Shown: positions 1 through 7,529, counted from the stretch's first letter. The stretch: DNA of 45,971 nucleotides from Dyadobacter bucti (GCF_005869225.1 NZ_SWFP01000022.1:1-45971), one strand, 5' to 3'. A program made the numbers and translations. Notes: generated by a model not told the origin, from the letters alone.

Positions 1-1019
1 TGCTGTTGTTTCAATGCAAAATTCACCATCAGGATTAAGACCGGCACTTCGATCAGCGGGCCGATCACCGCAGCGAATGCCGCCCCGGAATCAATCCCAA
101 ATACCGCGATGGCGACAGCAATCCCCAGCTCAAAGTTGTTACCGGCGGCAGTGAAGGCCAGTGAAGTTGATTTAGCATAATCCGCGCCTGCACGTTTGGA
201 CAAATAGAAAGCAGAGAAAAACATGATCGCAAAATAGATCGTCAGCGGCAGCGCAATCCGCAGCACATCAAAGGGGATACTCACGATCAGCTGCCCTTTC
301 AAACTGAACATGACCACAATCGTAAAGAGCAAGGCAATCAAAGTGATCGGGCTGATGGCCGGAAGGAATTTTGTCTCGTACCATTCTTTACTAAAAAGCT
401 TGCTTAATACAATCCTGGAAATGATTCCAGCCAAGAATGGGATACCCAGATAGATGAAAACGCTTTGGGCGACTTGACCAATCGTAATGTTAACCTCGAA
501 ACCTTTCAGTCCGAAAAGCGGCGGTAAAACCGTTACGAATACATAGGCATACACCGAATAAAACAAGACTTGAAAAATACTGTTAAATGCAACGAGCCCT
601 GCCGCATACAGGCGGTCACCATTAGCCAAATCATTCCAAACAATGACCATTGCAATGCAGCGGGCAATGCCGATCATGATCAGTCCGGTCATATATTCTG
701 GCTTATCCGGCAAAAAGATTACGGCCAAGCCAAACATCAGCAACGGGCCGATTATCCAGTTTTGAAGTAGCGATAGCCCCAGGATTTTAGTGTTGTTAAA
801 CACTTTTGGAAGTTCAGCATAACGTACCTTGGCCAAGGGCGGGTACATCATCAATACCAAGCCAATTGCCAATGGAACGTTAGTTGACCCAGAATTAAAC
901 TGATTGATAAAGTCAGGTGTCCCGGGTAAAAAATAGCCGATTGACACACCGATCAGCATGGCCAGAAAGATCCACAAGGTCAGATAGCGGTCTAAAAAAG
1001 AAAGACGTGGGTTATTCAT
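1..1019 (-). CDS. acr3: ACR3-family arsenite efflux permease (3' end cut by the window edge)
   Basis: Inner-membrane carrier that exports arsenite. The 339 visible codons are hydrophobic throughout, as expected for a ten-helix ACR3 protein. The family signature ARCIAMV-VWN is present with the arsenite-binding Cys at about residue 121, and the late PLIEVPVLI motif has its Glu at about 324. The start ATG (1019-1017) overlaps the TGA of the upstream acetyltransferase as ATGA, so it is translationally coupled and last in the leftward ars operon. The stop lies outside the window; joining base 45971 to base 1 would add Gln-Ile and a TGA, giving 341 aa, a normal family length. Family assignment is secure; the closure is inference. 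Confidence 0.95.
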   Translation of the reverse strand, partial: MNNPRLSFLDRYLTLWIFLAMLIGVSIGYFLPGTPDFINQFNSGSTNVPLAIGLVLMMYPPLAKVRYAELPKVFNNTKILGLSLLQNWIIGPLLMFGLAVIFLPDKPEYMTGLIMIGIARCIAMVIVWNDLANGDRLYAAGLVAFNSIFQVLFYSVYAYVFVTVLPPLFGLKGFEVNITIGQVAQSVFIYLGIPFLAGIISRIVLSKLFSKEWYETKFLPAISPITLIALLFTIVVMFSLKGQLIVSIPFDVLRIALPLTIYFAIMFFSAFYLSKRAGADYAKSTSLAFTAAGNNFELGIAVAIAVFGIDSGAAFAAVIGPLIEVPVLILMVNFALKQQ

Positions 1020-1468
1020 GCGGTTTGATGCTTTAAATTCCTTTTCATGACAACAGCTGATGAAGGGCAAAGGCCGCTAAACTGCCTGGTTCGCTGAATT
1101 GCTTCCGGAACCTGCTGACGCTCCACAGCCGTGAAGCCGTACCGGTCGAAGTAATGGTCAGCTGTGGTTGTGATCAGATAAACGGCTTGCAAATCCTGCT
1201 CGTCAGCACCAACCAGAAGCTGCTCGACCATCCGGCCGGCGATACCTTGGCCTTGATGAGCAGGATTGACAGCGACTGAGCGCAGCAAGCCAACTGACCC
1301 GAACAGTTCCAGACCAGCCACACCAACAAGTTCATTGCCCTCTTTGGCTAAAAGGAAATTAGGCAGGCCTTCTGGTAAATCTTCGGTAAGAAGGTCAACT
1401 TCGTTGAGTAAGCTGATCACCAACTCCTTTTCTTCCGGCCTAGCATTTTCAATTTGTAGTGTCATCAT
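1016..1468 (-). CDS. GNAT-family N-acetyltransferase, ArsN type
   Basis: Predicted cytosolic acetyl-CoA-dependent acetyltransferase of about 150 aa. Visible GNAT features are the LLRSVAV strand followed by the acetyl-CoA loop HQGQGIAGRM, then YLITTTADHYFDRYGF and the C-terminal LCPSSAVVM. This arrangement matches the ArsN-type enzymes encoded in ars operons, some of which acetylate organoarsenical antibiotics; the substrate here is not determined. An upstream in-frame start at 1519 would overlap the preceding gene, so the tandem ATGs at 1468/1465, 13-16 bases after that gene's stop, are preferred. The stop overlaps the acr3 start by four bases. Confidence 0.85.
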   Translation of the reverse strand: MMTLQIENARPEEKELVISLLNEVDLLTEDLPEGLPNFLLAKEGNELVGVAGLELFGSVGLLRSVAVNPAHQGQGIAGRMVEQLLVGADEQDLQAVYLITTTADHYFDRYGFTAVERQQVPEAIQRTRQFSGLCPSSAVVMKRNLKHQTA

Positions 1469-1481
1469 GTTTCTTGTTTGA

Positions 1482-2054
1482 TTAGCAGCATCCAGAACCA
1501 GGCTGGCAGCTGGCTCCATCCGAGGTAACTAATTCCAGTTCTTGCTTAACAGGGGCAGGCGCGCAGCATGAGGCTTCTGCTGACGATGTACCACAGCTTT
1601 GGTTACGTGTGAGCGCCTTGCATTGGGTGAAGTCCGGAACCAGGTTAACCGTGAATGCTTCACCATCGACAATAAACTCACCAGGATACATTTGGCGCGT
1701 ATCAAACTTCGAATTGCCAAATTCAATCTTCACCGTTGCATTCGGGTTCAAAGGCAGGGTTTTTTCCACCAGGTTCACGATTTTTAGCGCCTTATCTACC
1801 TTCATGGAGCGATCTACTTCTTTCACCGAAGGCTCCCAGAGTTGGACAATTACTTCTGTCCAGCTGTTCATTTGCCCGCCGCAGTCCACAGATACAATCG
1901 GCGCTTGCTTGATTTCGGTGATGTGGTAAGAGCTATCGACAAACTTGCCTTCTTCGTATTGAAATTGGAGGTATAAATCTGGATTTTGTTCGAGAGTGTT
2001 TTTGAAATCACCCCAGGTCATCGGGCCGCGGGCGGCTGGATTCGATTGGCTCAT
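1482..2054 (-). CDS. DUF6428 family protein with Cys-rich tail (ars operon)
   Basis: A 190-aa soluble protein without signal peptide. The core, with YHITEIKQAPIVSVDCGG near residues 43-60 and a following W-E-IVQLW stretch, matches DUF6428, a family that travels with arsenic genes in Bacteroidota; its biochemical role is unknown to me. The C-terminal 45 residues carry repeated Cys groups (QSCG, SCCAP, SCQPGSGCC), suitable for soft-metal or arsenite binding (inference). It lies 56 bp after arsR in the leftward operon; that gap holds a TACGAT half-site like those of the main operators. Confidence 0.8.
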   Translation of the reverse strand: MSQSNPAARGPMTWGDFKNTLEQNPDLYLQFQYEEGKFVDSSYHITEIKQAPIVSVDCGGQMNSWTEVIVQLWEPSVKEVDRSMKVDKALKIVNLVEKTLPLNPNATVKIEFGNSKFDTRQMYPGEFIVDGEAFTVNLVPDFTQCKALTRNQSCGTSSAEASCCAPAPVKQELELVTSDGASCQPGSGCC

Positions 2055-2079
2055 GGTTTCTATTGGTTAAATGTATTAT

Positions 2080-2089
2080 TACGATCAAT
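2080..2089. promoter_or_regulatory. Third TACGAT operator-like site inside the ars operon
   Basis: TACGATCAAT here, in the gap between arsR and the DUF6428 gene, is identical to ten bases at 2523-2532 in the main ars control region. With upstream bases it forms GTA-N4-TAC (2073-2082), the core of the dyad at 2513-2528. It could be a secondary ArsR site or control a short internal promoter. Only one half is well conserved. Confidence 0.4.
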
Positions 2090-2110
2090 TTTCTTAAAAA
2101 AATACCCTGC

Positions 2111-2443
2111 TTAGTTACAGCAGGATGTGGTGAGTGCAAATGTATCCAGTAATGCCCCAAATGTTTCTTGTGCTTCTGACCAGACGATTGGATTAATGCA
2201 ATAGCAAACCCGCGGTGGATTGATTTCACCGTGAATGATGCCGATCCTTTTCAGCTCTTTCAAGTGTTGAGAAACTGTGGCTTGGGCAAGTTCGAGCTCA
2301 TCGACCAGGTCTCCACATACACAAGATTTTCTAGCGATTAGCAGTTGCAAAATCGCAACCCTGGCCGGGTGTGAGAATGCTTTGGCCAGATCCGCAATAC
2401 GGTTTTGCTGCTCAGTAAATATTTCGGTTTTAGTAACTCCCAT
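2111..2443 (-). CDS. arsR: ArsR/SmtB-family arsenic-responsive repressor
   Basis: A 110-aa winged-helix repressor that would release DNA on binding As(III). The recognition helix region is ATVSQHLKELKRIGII. CVCGDLV places Cys41 and Cys43 at the usual alpha-3 arsenite site, and a vicinal Cys pair (108-109) at the C-terminus could add ligands. It is first in the leftward ars operon and divergent from the arsenate reductase gene, so the same protein probably controls both directions. A consensus -7 element ends only four bases before the ATG, so the transcript may be leaderless. Confidence 0.92.
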   Translation of the reverse strand: MGVTKTEIFTEQQNRIADLAKAFSHPARVAILQLLIARKSCVCGDLVDELELAQATVSQHLKELKRIGIIHGEINPPRVCYCINPIVWSEAQETFGALLDTFALTTSCCN

Positions 2444-2447
2444 ACTG

Positions 2448-2477
2448 CAAATATAACGGGCAATTTATTAATTGCAA
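2448..2477 (-). promoter_or_regulatory. arsR promoter (Bacteroidota type)
   Basis: On the minus strand TTG (2477-2475) and TATATTTG (2455-2448, matching TAnnTTTG) are 19 bp apart, the usual -33/-7 layout of the Bacteroidota primary sigma factor. The -7 element is four bases from the arsR ATG, implying almost no leader. Confidence 0.7.
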
Positions 2478-2486
2478 TATTACGAT
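2471..2486. promoter_or_regulatory. ArsR operator candidate 1
   Basis: ATTGCAATATTACGAT is an imperfect 6-4-6 dyad whose right half TACGAT equals that of the perfect dyad at 2513. It covers the -33 region of the leftward arsR promoter, a good place for autorepression. Confidence 0.55.
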
Positions 2487-2512
2487 GGAAATTTTTTTGT
2501 CTGATAAAATGA

Positions 2513-2528
2513 ATCGTATCTTTACGAT
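2513..2528. promoter_or_regulatory. ArsR operator candidate 2 (perfect dyad)
   Basis: ATCGTA-TCTT-TACGAT is a perfect six-base inverted repeat with a four-base spacer. It overlaps a likely -7 element (TATCTTTA, 2517-2524) for the rightward arsenate reductase gene, so binding would block that promoter. Confidence 0.65.
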
Positions 2529-2561
2529 CAATCTTTAAATTTTAACTGACTTTAATAAAAT

Positions 2562-3272
2562 ATGAACCTGATCAAATTGATAATTATGACCTTTATAACT
2601 ACTGCTGCAATTGTGCCTACTAACAAGCACGATGATAAGAAAGCGCTTAATCCAGAGCTGACTTCTTACATCAACACGATTAAAGAAGACTTCTCAAAAA
2701 TACCCCAGGACCGGGTGGAAGAGCTTGACAAGATTGCTGCATTTATTCAAAAGCAAGTTAAAGCTGGGCAGCGTGCAGAGCTCACCTACATCTGTACCCA
2801 CAATTCCAGGCGCAGTCACTTCGGGCAAATCTGGGGAGCAACTGCTGCTGCTTACTATAACATCCCTAATGTAAAAACATACTCTGGCGGTACTGAGTCC
2901 AGCGCGTTCAATGAAAGAGCTGTCGCTGCTTGCAAGAGGGCCGGCTTCGATATCACAAAAACATCAGAAGGCAAAAACCCGGTCTATCAAGTAAGCTACG
3001 GAGCCGGTAGCGAACCTTTGAAGGCATTCTCAAAGAAATATGATGATGCCAGCAATCCCCAAAGCAATTTCTGCGCAATTATGACCTGTTCCCAGGCTGA
3101 TGAAGCTTGTCCTGTTGTTAAGGGCGCGGCAGCAAGGGTTGCTGTTCCGTATGATGACCCGAAAGCGTTTGATGGTACCGCGCAGGAGACACCGAAATAT
3201 GACGAGCGTTGCAAACAAATTGCAACCGAAACGCTGTATGTTTTTTCGAAAGTGACAGTAAAGGTTCAATAA
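2562..3272 (+). CDS. Thiol-dependent arsenate reductase / low-molecular-weight phosphatase fold
   Basis: Predicted to reduce arsenate to arsenite, the ACR3 substrate. The P-loop CTHNSRR (Cys78 to Arg84, CX5R) is the catalytic signature of the LMW-phosphatase class of arsenate reductases. Further Cys occur in FCAIMTCSQADEACP, where a thiol relay could form. At 236 aa it is longer than the roughly 200-210 aa I would expect, because of a hydrophobic N-terminus (residues 1-20) that looks like a signal or anchor; a cytosolic reductase would not need one. It is divergent from arsR and shares its operator region. A strong bidirectional terminator lies about 110 bp after the stop. Confidence 0.85.
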   Translation: MNLIKLIIMTFITTAAIVPTNKHDDKKALNPELTSYINTIKEDFSKIPQDRVEELDKIAAFIQKQVKAGQRAELTYICTHNSRRSHFGQIWGATAAAYYNIPNVKTYSGGTESSAFNERAVAACKRAGFDITKTSEGKNPVYQVSYGAGSEPLKAFSKKYDDASNPQSNFCAIMTCSQADEACPVVKGAAARVAVPYDDPKAFDGTAQETPKYDERCKQIATETLYVFSKVTVKVQ

Positions 3273-3382
3273 TGTATATGATTATCATGTAGTATTTCGG
3301 ACAACCAAAGATTATATCAACTGTGTCTTTGATTTGTCATGGGCAAGCCCCGCTCAGAATTGAATGTACTATACTGCGGTGC

Positions 3383-3420
3383 GATAAAAACCGTACGCGA
3401 AAGTCGTGACGGTTTTTATC
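3383..3420. terminator. Bidirectional intrinsic terminator after the arsenate reductase gene
   Basis: A 12-bp perfect stem, GATAAAAACCGT with ACGGTTTTTATC, extended by ACG/CGT with one bulged base around a short loop. A-rich 5' and T-rich 3' edges let it work in both directions, closing the ars module. Confidence 0.75.
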
Positions 3421-4077
3421 CTTTTCTTTAGTTTACCCCAAGATTAAGGGGTATTGTATAATTCCAGTTCATGCAAACCAGCAACCATAGGATATCAAAT
3501 TCATTATAAACATTGAATAACATCACAAAACAGATGTTGCCCAAGTAAAACAAGGGAATATGAGGCTTGATGAACGGCTTCGAGGGATTGCTAAGTACAT
3601 TTATTTATTCTCAACTAACGGAGAAGTTTAGGCTGATTCTGATGATATCACAGTACTGTCAGCAAGTGAGTTATTCAATTGTTGTCTGCACGCATAGAAA
3701 TATTACCGTCCAGAATTAGTTATTGACTTGGTTTTTGACTTAATACTTGTCGTGGAACACCTGTTTACTAAGACTCAAAATGACTGACATAAAGGCACGC
3801 TAAAATAAAAAACAATATAACTAAAAACTTAGTTCTCACCTCCCTTTTTTTTTAGGAGATTATTATTTCAAGTCATTTCGCAATTTTTGTTTTCCCTAAA
3901 AAAACAAAAGGACTGTAACCAATACAACACCCCAAAAGACCTTTTTAGCGTGCGCGTAGCGACGCAGGCCGCATTTGCGTGTTTGCTAATAAAATATGTG
4001 ATGAGTGACGTAGGAACGAATACCGATTTCTAAATTTTCCCATTTATAAGTTTTTATAATAAACCTATATATATGGT
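3421..4077. other. Gene-free, AT-rich stretch beside the replication origin
   Basis: No credible coding sequence. It is AT-rich, with a TTTTGTTTT/AAAACAAAA hairpin at 3885-3909 and T/A runs near 3845 and 3900. Its position next to the iterons makes it a possible DNA-unwinding region (inference). Confidence 0.4.
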
Positions 4078-4552
4078 GGCAAAGTTCGACAGCAATCAAC
4101 ATTTGATGATTATAGACGCTGTTTTTACCGTGGCGAAGCTCGACAGTGAGGAGACATACGTGGCAATATCCGACAGCAATGAGGCAAAGAACGACAGCAA
4201 TGCTTATTTGTGAGGCAATACTCGACAGCGATGCGGCGATACTCGACAGCAATGTAACAACACTCGACAGATTTGTGGCAATACTCGACAGATTTGTGGC
4301 AATACTCGACAGCGATGTGACTTGTCAAGGCGTCATATCTACTTCATCCAAGCTCCTGAGCCAATACTCGACAGCATTAACGATATTCAACCATTTTTTA
4401 GCTCTCAACCCCCATTGTATATAATTTAAGGACTACAAGGATCAAACTAAAACAGCTTATAGGATGATATGAGGCAATACTCGACAGAAAGCTTTATTGA
4501 ATTTTGGAACAATAGTGATATCAATCCACTTGAATGAGGCAATACTCGACAG
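4078..4552. repeat. Iteron array, probable replication origin (12 copies of a 15-bp repeat)
   Basis: Twelve direct repeats, consensus GGCAATACTCGACAG, begin at 4078, 4132, 4162, 4183, 4214, 4235, 4256, 4277, 4298, 4360, 4473 and 4538. CGACAG is kept in all twelve and the left half varies. The central copies sit exactly 21 bp apart (4162/4183 and 4214 to 4298), about two helical turns, so bound Rep molecules would line up on one face. The array starts two bases after the rep stop and is in the usual place for an iteron-controlled theta origin with copy-number control. Confidence 0.88.
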
Positions 4553-4554
4553 CA

Positions 4555-5685
4555 CTACCTACTAAGAAAACCATCCCTTATATATTGTTTAGCCTGTACT
4601 TTGGTAAGTTGCTGATTATAAGCTTTATAATATGCAGAGATCAGTACGTCTATTTTAATGTCTGTATCCGCATCAGCGTTAGTTAACCAGCGCTGAAAGA
4701 CATCCGTTTCATCCTTTATTGCTACTTTTGAATGCTTAGAATTGAAAATATTCCTTAGTTCTATGATCAAGGAATTGAAGAATAGATGATCCCCTCGCCG
4801 TTCAGTCAAAGATGGAATGTTTACTGAACTTGAAAAGTCTAGTTCAACCCAGTATTCTTCTTGGTAAGGTTTAGATGGATCACCTTTTACGAACCTGTAG
4901 GAAAAAGGGAAGTCTCCCTTTTCTTGAAAGAAATCTAGTATTCTCTTTAATGACTTTTTCCTAAATCTGTTTTGCTCTACCTCTAACTCTGCCAAATCAG
5001 CCAGATAATCCACTGAAAATCGAGCTGTGGTCTCTTTTTGGCTTAGTAGTTGATGCCTAGTCCTTTGAAGGATTAGATACAAGCTTTTCCGGCCATCTCC
5101 TCCCCTACCCTTACCAATTTTGGGATAACCATTTGTTTCAATGGTATAGTATCGGCTAATAAAGCCATCTAGCCATTCATCAGAGATTCTGATCTCATAA
5201 ATTTTTATGGTATTTGATTGCCGGTTCAGATTCAGCTTGATATCCTTAAGGATTGGAAAATTCTTAAGCTGGATTACCTCATTTTTTGTATTGACCGCGT
5301 ATGACTTCGCAAAAATTATATTCTTTTGAAGCATGTTAAAAAGCGCATAGTCAAAGACAGAAACAAATTCATGCCCAAAGTACTCTGGAATAACTGCCTT
5401 GGGATTGGCAATAAAGTACGGATGTTTCCTAGCTAAGTCCTGTCTGTTTCGGCCAGACTCTTTACAAAAATCTTTCAGCGTAAATTTAGTATACCCAAAA
5501 AGATCCTTCTTCAAGTTTTTGCTAATGAATACAATAAAATCCTTTACTATTCCAGCGTCCTCACCAAACGATTTCCTTATGTCATGAAGATTATCAGCAA
5601 CACTTCTGTCGATTCGACTTAGAAAGAAGTCGTTTTTTGAACTAATATCACTGCTGACATTAGCTTGGGTTTCTTTTTCCTCCAT
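4555..5685 (-). CDS. Plasmid replication initiator (Rep_3/RepB-like winged-helix protein)
   Basis: A 376-aa protein that would bind the adjacent iterons and open the origin. Its size, basic charge and layout fit iteron-binding Rep proteins of Bacteroidota plasmids; a possible first winged-helix domain covers residues 30-210 and a second, with the basic segment RFRKKSLKRIL, follows. Identification rests on context (iterons, parA) plus overall resemblance. The ORF opens at a TTG (5691), but ATG at 5685 is the better start. A near-consensus promoter (TTAAAATTTG, 5698-5689) abuts it and AGCACT-type motifs at 5699-5716 flank it, suggesting control by the partition protein. Confidence 0.85.
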   Translation of the reverse strand: MEEKETQANVSSDISSKNDFFLSRIDRSVADNLHDIRKSFGEDAGIVKDFIVFISKNLKKDLFGYTKFTLKDFCKESGRNRQDLARKHPYFIANPKAVIPEYFGHEFVSVFDYALFNMLQKNIIFAKSYAVNTKNEVIQLKNFPILKDIKLNLNRQSNTIKIYEIRISDEWLDGFISRYYTIETNGYPKIGKGRGGDGRKSLYLILQRTRHQLLSQKETTARFSVDYLADLAELEVEQNRFRKKSLKRILDFFQEKGDFPFSYRFVKGDPSKPYQEEYWVELDFSSSVNIPSLTERRGDHLFFNSLIIELRNIFNSKHSKVAIKDETDVFQRWLTNADADTDIKIDVLISAYYKAYNQQLTKVQAKQYIRDGFLSR

Positions 5686-5728
5686 ATACAAATTTTAAGG
5701 CACTACTTACAGCACTATTTAAAATACT

Positions 5729-5758
5729 AAAAATAGCACTGTTTCTAGTGCTATTTTT
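5729..5758 (-). terminator. Hairpin at the end of the par operon, also carrying AGCACT/AGTGCT
   Basis: AAAAATAGCACT and AGTGCTATTTTT form a perfect 12-bp stem with a six-base loop. It includes the TAG stop of the small partition gene (5753-5751). It looks like an intrinsic terminator, but its arms contain the motif repeated around parA and in 7074-7473, so it may double as a protein-binding site. Confidence 0.65.
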
Positions 5759-6026
5759 CACTATTCAGCTTTTCTAAAACGGCCTCAACAATCCAATCGT
5801 GGATACTGATCCCTGGCTTAGGCGACCCAGGCCTTCGGGGACGCTTCAATCGGCGACTATCTATCTCACTAATGATTTGGCCAGTAAGGCGCACATTGAT
5901 GTGCTTTGCCTTTTCTGGATCAGCAGGAGCAGTTTCTTTAATAGTACTTCCTCCTTTGTTAATAACTGCCTCAATGTCGGCTTCGGTCACTTTTGGTTTA
6001 CGCGGTGGCGGTAACGTGGTTGCCAT
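5751..6026 (-). CDS. Small ribbon-helix-helix partition partner (ParB-like, centromere binding)
   Basis: A 91-aa basic protein. After a flexible Pro/Lys-rich N-terminus (residues 1-40), residues 43-90 read as a ribbon-helix-helix fold: strand HINVRLTGQ, helix EIDSRRL, then SIHDWIVEAVLEKL. Small RHH proteins directly downstream of a ParA bind the centromere and repress the operon. The start lies inside parA (29-bp overlap), a strong sign of co-translation. DNA targets are not proven; the AGTGCT/AGCACT motifs nearby are the obvious candidates. Confidence 0.75.
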   Translation of the reverse strand: MATTLPPPRKPKVTEADIEAVINKGGSTIKETAPADPEKAKHINVRLTGQIISEIDSRRLKRPRRPGSPKPGISIHDWIVEAVLEKLNSEK

Positions 6027-6660
6027 TTAATACACGGTTAAATAAGTCCTCTATTTCTTTGGTTGCTTTGGGGTCGATGTTTTCACCCTCAAACGGTGTA
6101 AGCCCCAATCCAGCAGCGTTGCTGATAGCTTTACGGTTGCTGATCGGATAAGGCAAATAAGTGAGCTGAGAAATCTGAGAGAGCGCTTCTGCAACATCTC
6201 GGTTATCAGCACTACGAATATCAGCACGGCTCAGGAACGTGTAAGCGATCAATGGCTCAGCCCGAATCGATTGAATTTCGTCTATAAGATCCGTTACCTT
6301 AGTAATTGTCCATAGATCAAAACTGCGCGGCACAAACGGTATCATTGATACGTCAGCCACAGATAGCGCTGCCCTTTGACTAGTGGTGTCTCTTCCACCC
6401 GTGTCAATTATGATATGATCATATTTTGGCTTCATGGCTTCAACTTGTTTCCGGAGATTTGCACCAGTCATATTGACAAGCGTGTATCCCGTATTGCCAA
6501 GTGTCTGCTCCCGCCATGCAGTAAAATCTGAAGACGTTTCCTGATCGTCACCATCTACAAGCAGCACATCCTTTCCTTGGCTAGCCAGCCATCCAGCCAT
6601 CGTCGTAGCCAGGGTACTCTTGCCTACCCCACCCTTAATTGAGTTGAATGATATTACCAC
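5998..6660 (-). CDS. parA: ParA-family partition ATPase
   Basis: A 220-aa deviant-Walker ATPase for plasmid segregation. It shows KGGVGKST (residues 9-16) with the ParA signature lysine, Walker A' with Asp36 in LLVDGDDQ, and Walker B HIIIDTGG. It lacks an N-terminal DNA-binding domain, so it is the short (type Ib) form, which fits a small RHH partner. Translation starts at GTG (6660). The leader contains a nine-base inverted repeat (6725-6760) and an AGTGCT motif, probable operator sites for autoregulation. Confidence 0.93.
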   Translation of the reverse strand: MVISFNSIKGGVGKSTLATTMAGWLASQGKDVLLVDGDDQETSSDFTAWREQTLGNTGYTLVNMTGANLRKQVEAMKPKYDHIIIDTGGRDTTSQRAALSVADVSMIPFVPRSFDLWTITKVTDLIDEIQSIRAEPLIAYTFLSRADIRSADNRDVAEALSQISQLTYLPYPISNRKAISNAAGLGLTPFEGENIDPKATKEIEDLFNRVLNGNHVTATA

Positions 6661-6724
6661 TAGTTCATGTGTTAAAAATGATGCTGCAATTAATACAAAC
6701 TCTTACACAAAAACAAATACTATA

Positions 6725-6760
6725 TTCAGTGTTATTTTTAGTGCTGTTTCCAACACTGAA
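6725..6760. promoter_or_regulatory. Probable par operator: inverted repeat around an AGTGCT motif
   Basis: TTCAGTGTT (6725-6733) and AACACTGAA (6752-6760) are perfect inverted copies, with AGTGCT at 6740-6745 between them. The site is 65-100 bp upstream of parA, a normal place for the RHH protein to bind. Confidence 0.55.
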
Positions 6761-6843
6761 AATTTGCCAATAGCTTTCATGCTATGAGACTTTGTTGATA
6801 GTATCTGAACGAGCTGAATCACATTATTATGTTATTTCAAGTT

Positions 6844-7183
6844 CCTATCACAGCCTGGTCCTAAGCAATGATATTGATCACCTAATCTTTGGTTAGATTT
6901 TGTTGGCAAGAATATCCCACTTTTCTAATTGAAAGATATCGCAGAGTGGAAAAAGAGGAGCAACAGCTGCGAGTAGGCCATAATTATCAAAGAGTCACAA
7001 CTCATGAATGGGCATATTTTGAGCATCAAGGATTAACACTTGAATTACCACGCTTGGAAATAGTACAATATGCAGCACTGTTACTAATGCCTTTTTGGTG
7101 CTGTTTTAAGCACTGAAAATAGCACTTATTGCACATATTTTTATCTTAACTTCGGAGAAGATAGGGGAGGGGAGCAGGTACTT
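6844..7183. repeat. Tandem 340-bp repeat, copy 1
   Basis: Starts CCTATCACAGCCTGGTCCTA and ends AGCAGGTACTT. It is clearly homologous to 7192-7529, with a period of 348 bp and scattered substitutions and small indels. An open frame through copy 1 (about 6889-7116) is broken in copy 2, so I do not call a gene. AGCACT/GGTGCT motifs cluster at 7074-7126. Confidence 0.85.
7074..7126. repeat. AGCACT/GGTGCT motif cluster in copy 1 (candidate centromere element)
   Basis: AGCACT at 7074, 7109 and 7121 and GGTGCT at 7097, spaced 12-23 bp. The same motif occurs at the par and rep promoters and in copy 2 at 7420, 7444 and 7468. Iterated short sites beside parA are typical of RHH-type centromeres; binding is inference. 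Confidence 0.45.
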
Positions 7184-7191
7184 CTGAATCT

Positions 7192-7529
7192 CCTACCACA
7201 GCCTGGTCCTAAGCAATGATATTGATCGCCTAATCTTTGATTAGATTTTGTTGGCAAGAATATCCCAGTTTTCTAATTGAAAGATATTGCGGAGTAGAAA
7301 GAGAGGAGCAATACCTGTCAGTAGGTGATAGTTATCAAAGAGGGCCACAACTCATGACAATTTTTAAGCATCAAGGATAACACTTGTATTTACAACACTC
7401 AGAAAAAAGTACAACATCTAGCACTATTACTAATGCCTTTTCCAGTGCTGTTTTAAACACTTAACATAGCACTTTAATACATATTATTTAGATTAATTTC
7501 TGACAAAATAGGGGACGGGACAGGTACTT
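7192..7529. repeat. Tandem 340-bp repeat, copy 2
   Basis: Diverged second copy, starting CCTACCACAGCCTGGTCCTA and ending GGACAGGTACTT. It keeps three AGCACT/AGTGCT motifs at 7420-7473 at positions matching copy 1, while the rest has drifted. No gene seen. The start resembles the end of the IS3-type remnant near 44745, so an origin as a small IS-derived element is possible. Confidence 0.85.

Noticed and set aside
4125..4424. Open frames on both strands across the iterons
   Set aside because: They translate the repeat itself (VEYCHKSVEYC-like patterns) and have no independent support.
4078..4552. Regular short repeats resembling a CRISPR array
   Set aside because: Repeats are only 15 bp with a six-base invariant core and 21-bp phase, spacers are far too short, and no cas genes exist. 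Iterons explain it.
6889..7116. 75-aa frame in repeat copy 1
   Set aside because: The homologous copy 2 has stops and indels in the same frame, so coding selection is not supported.
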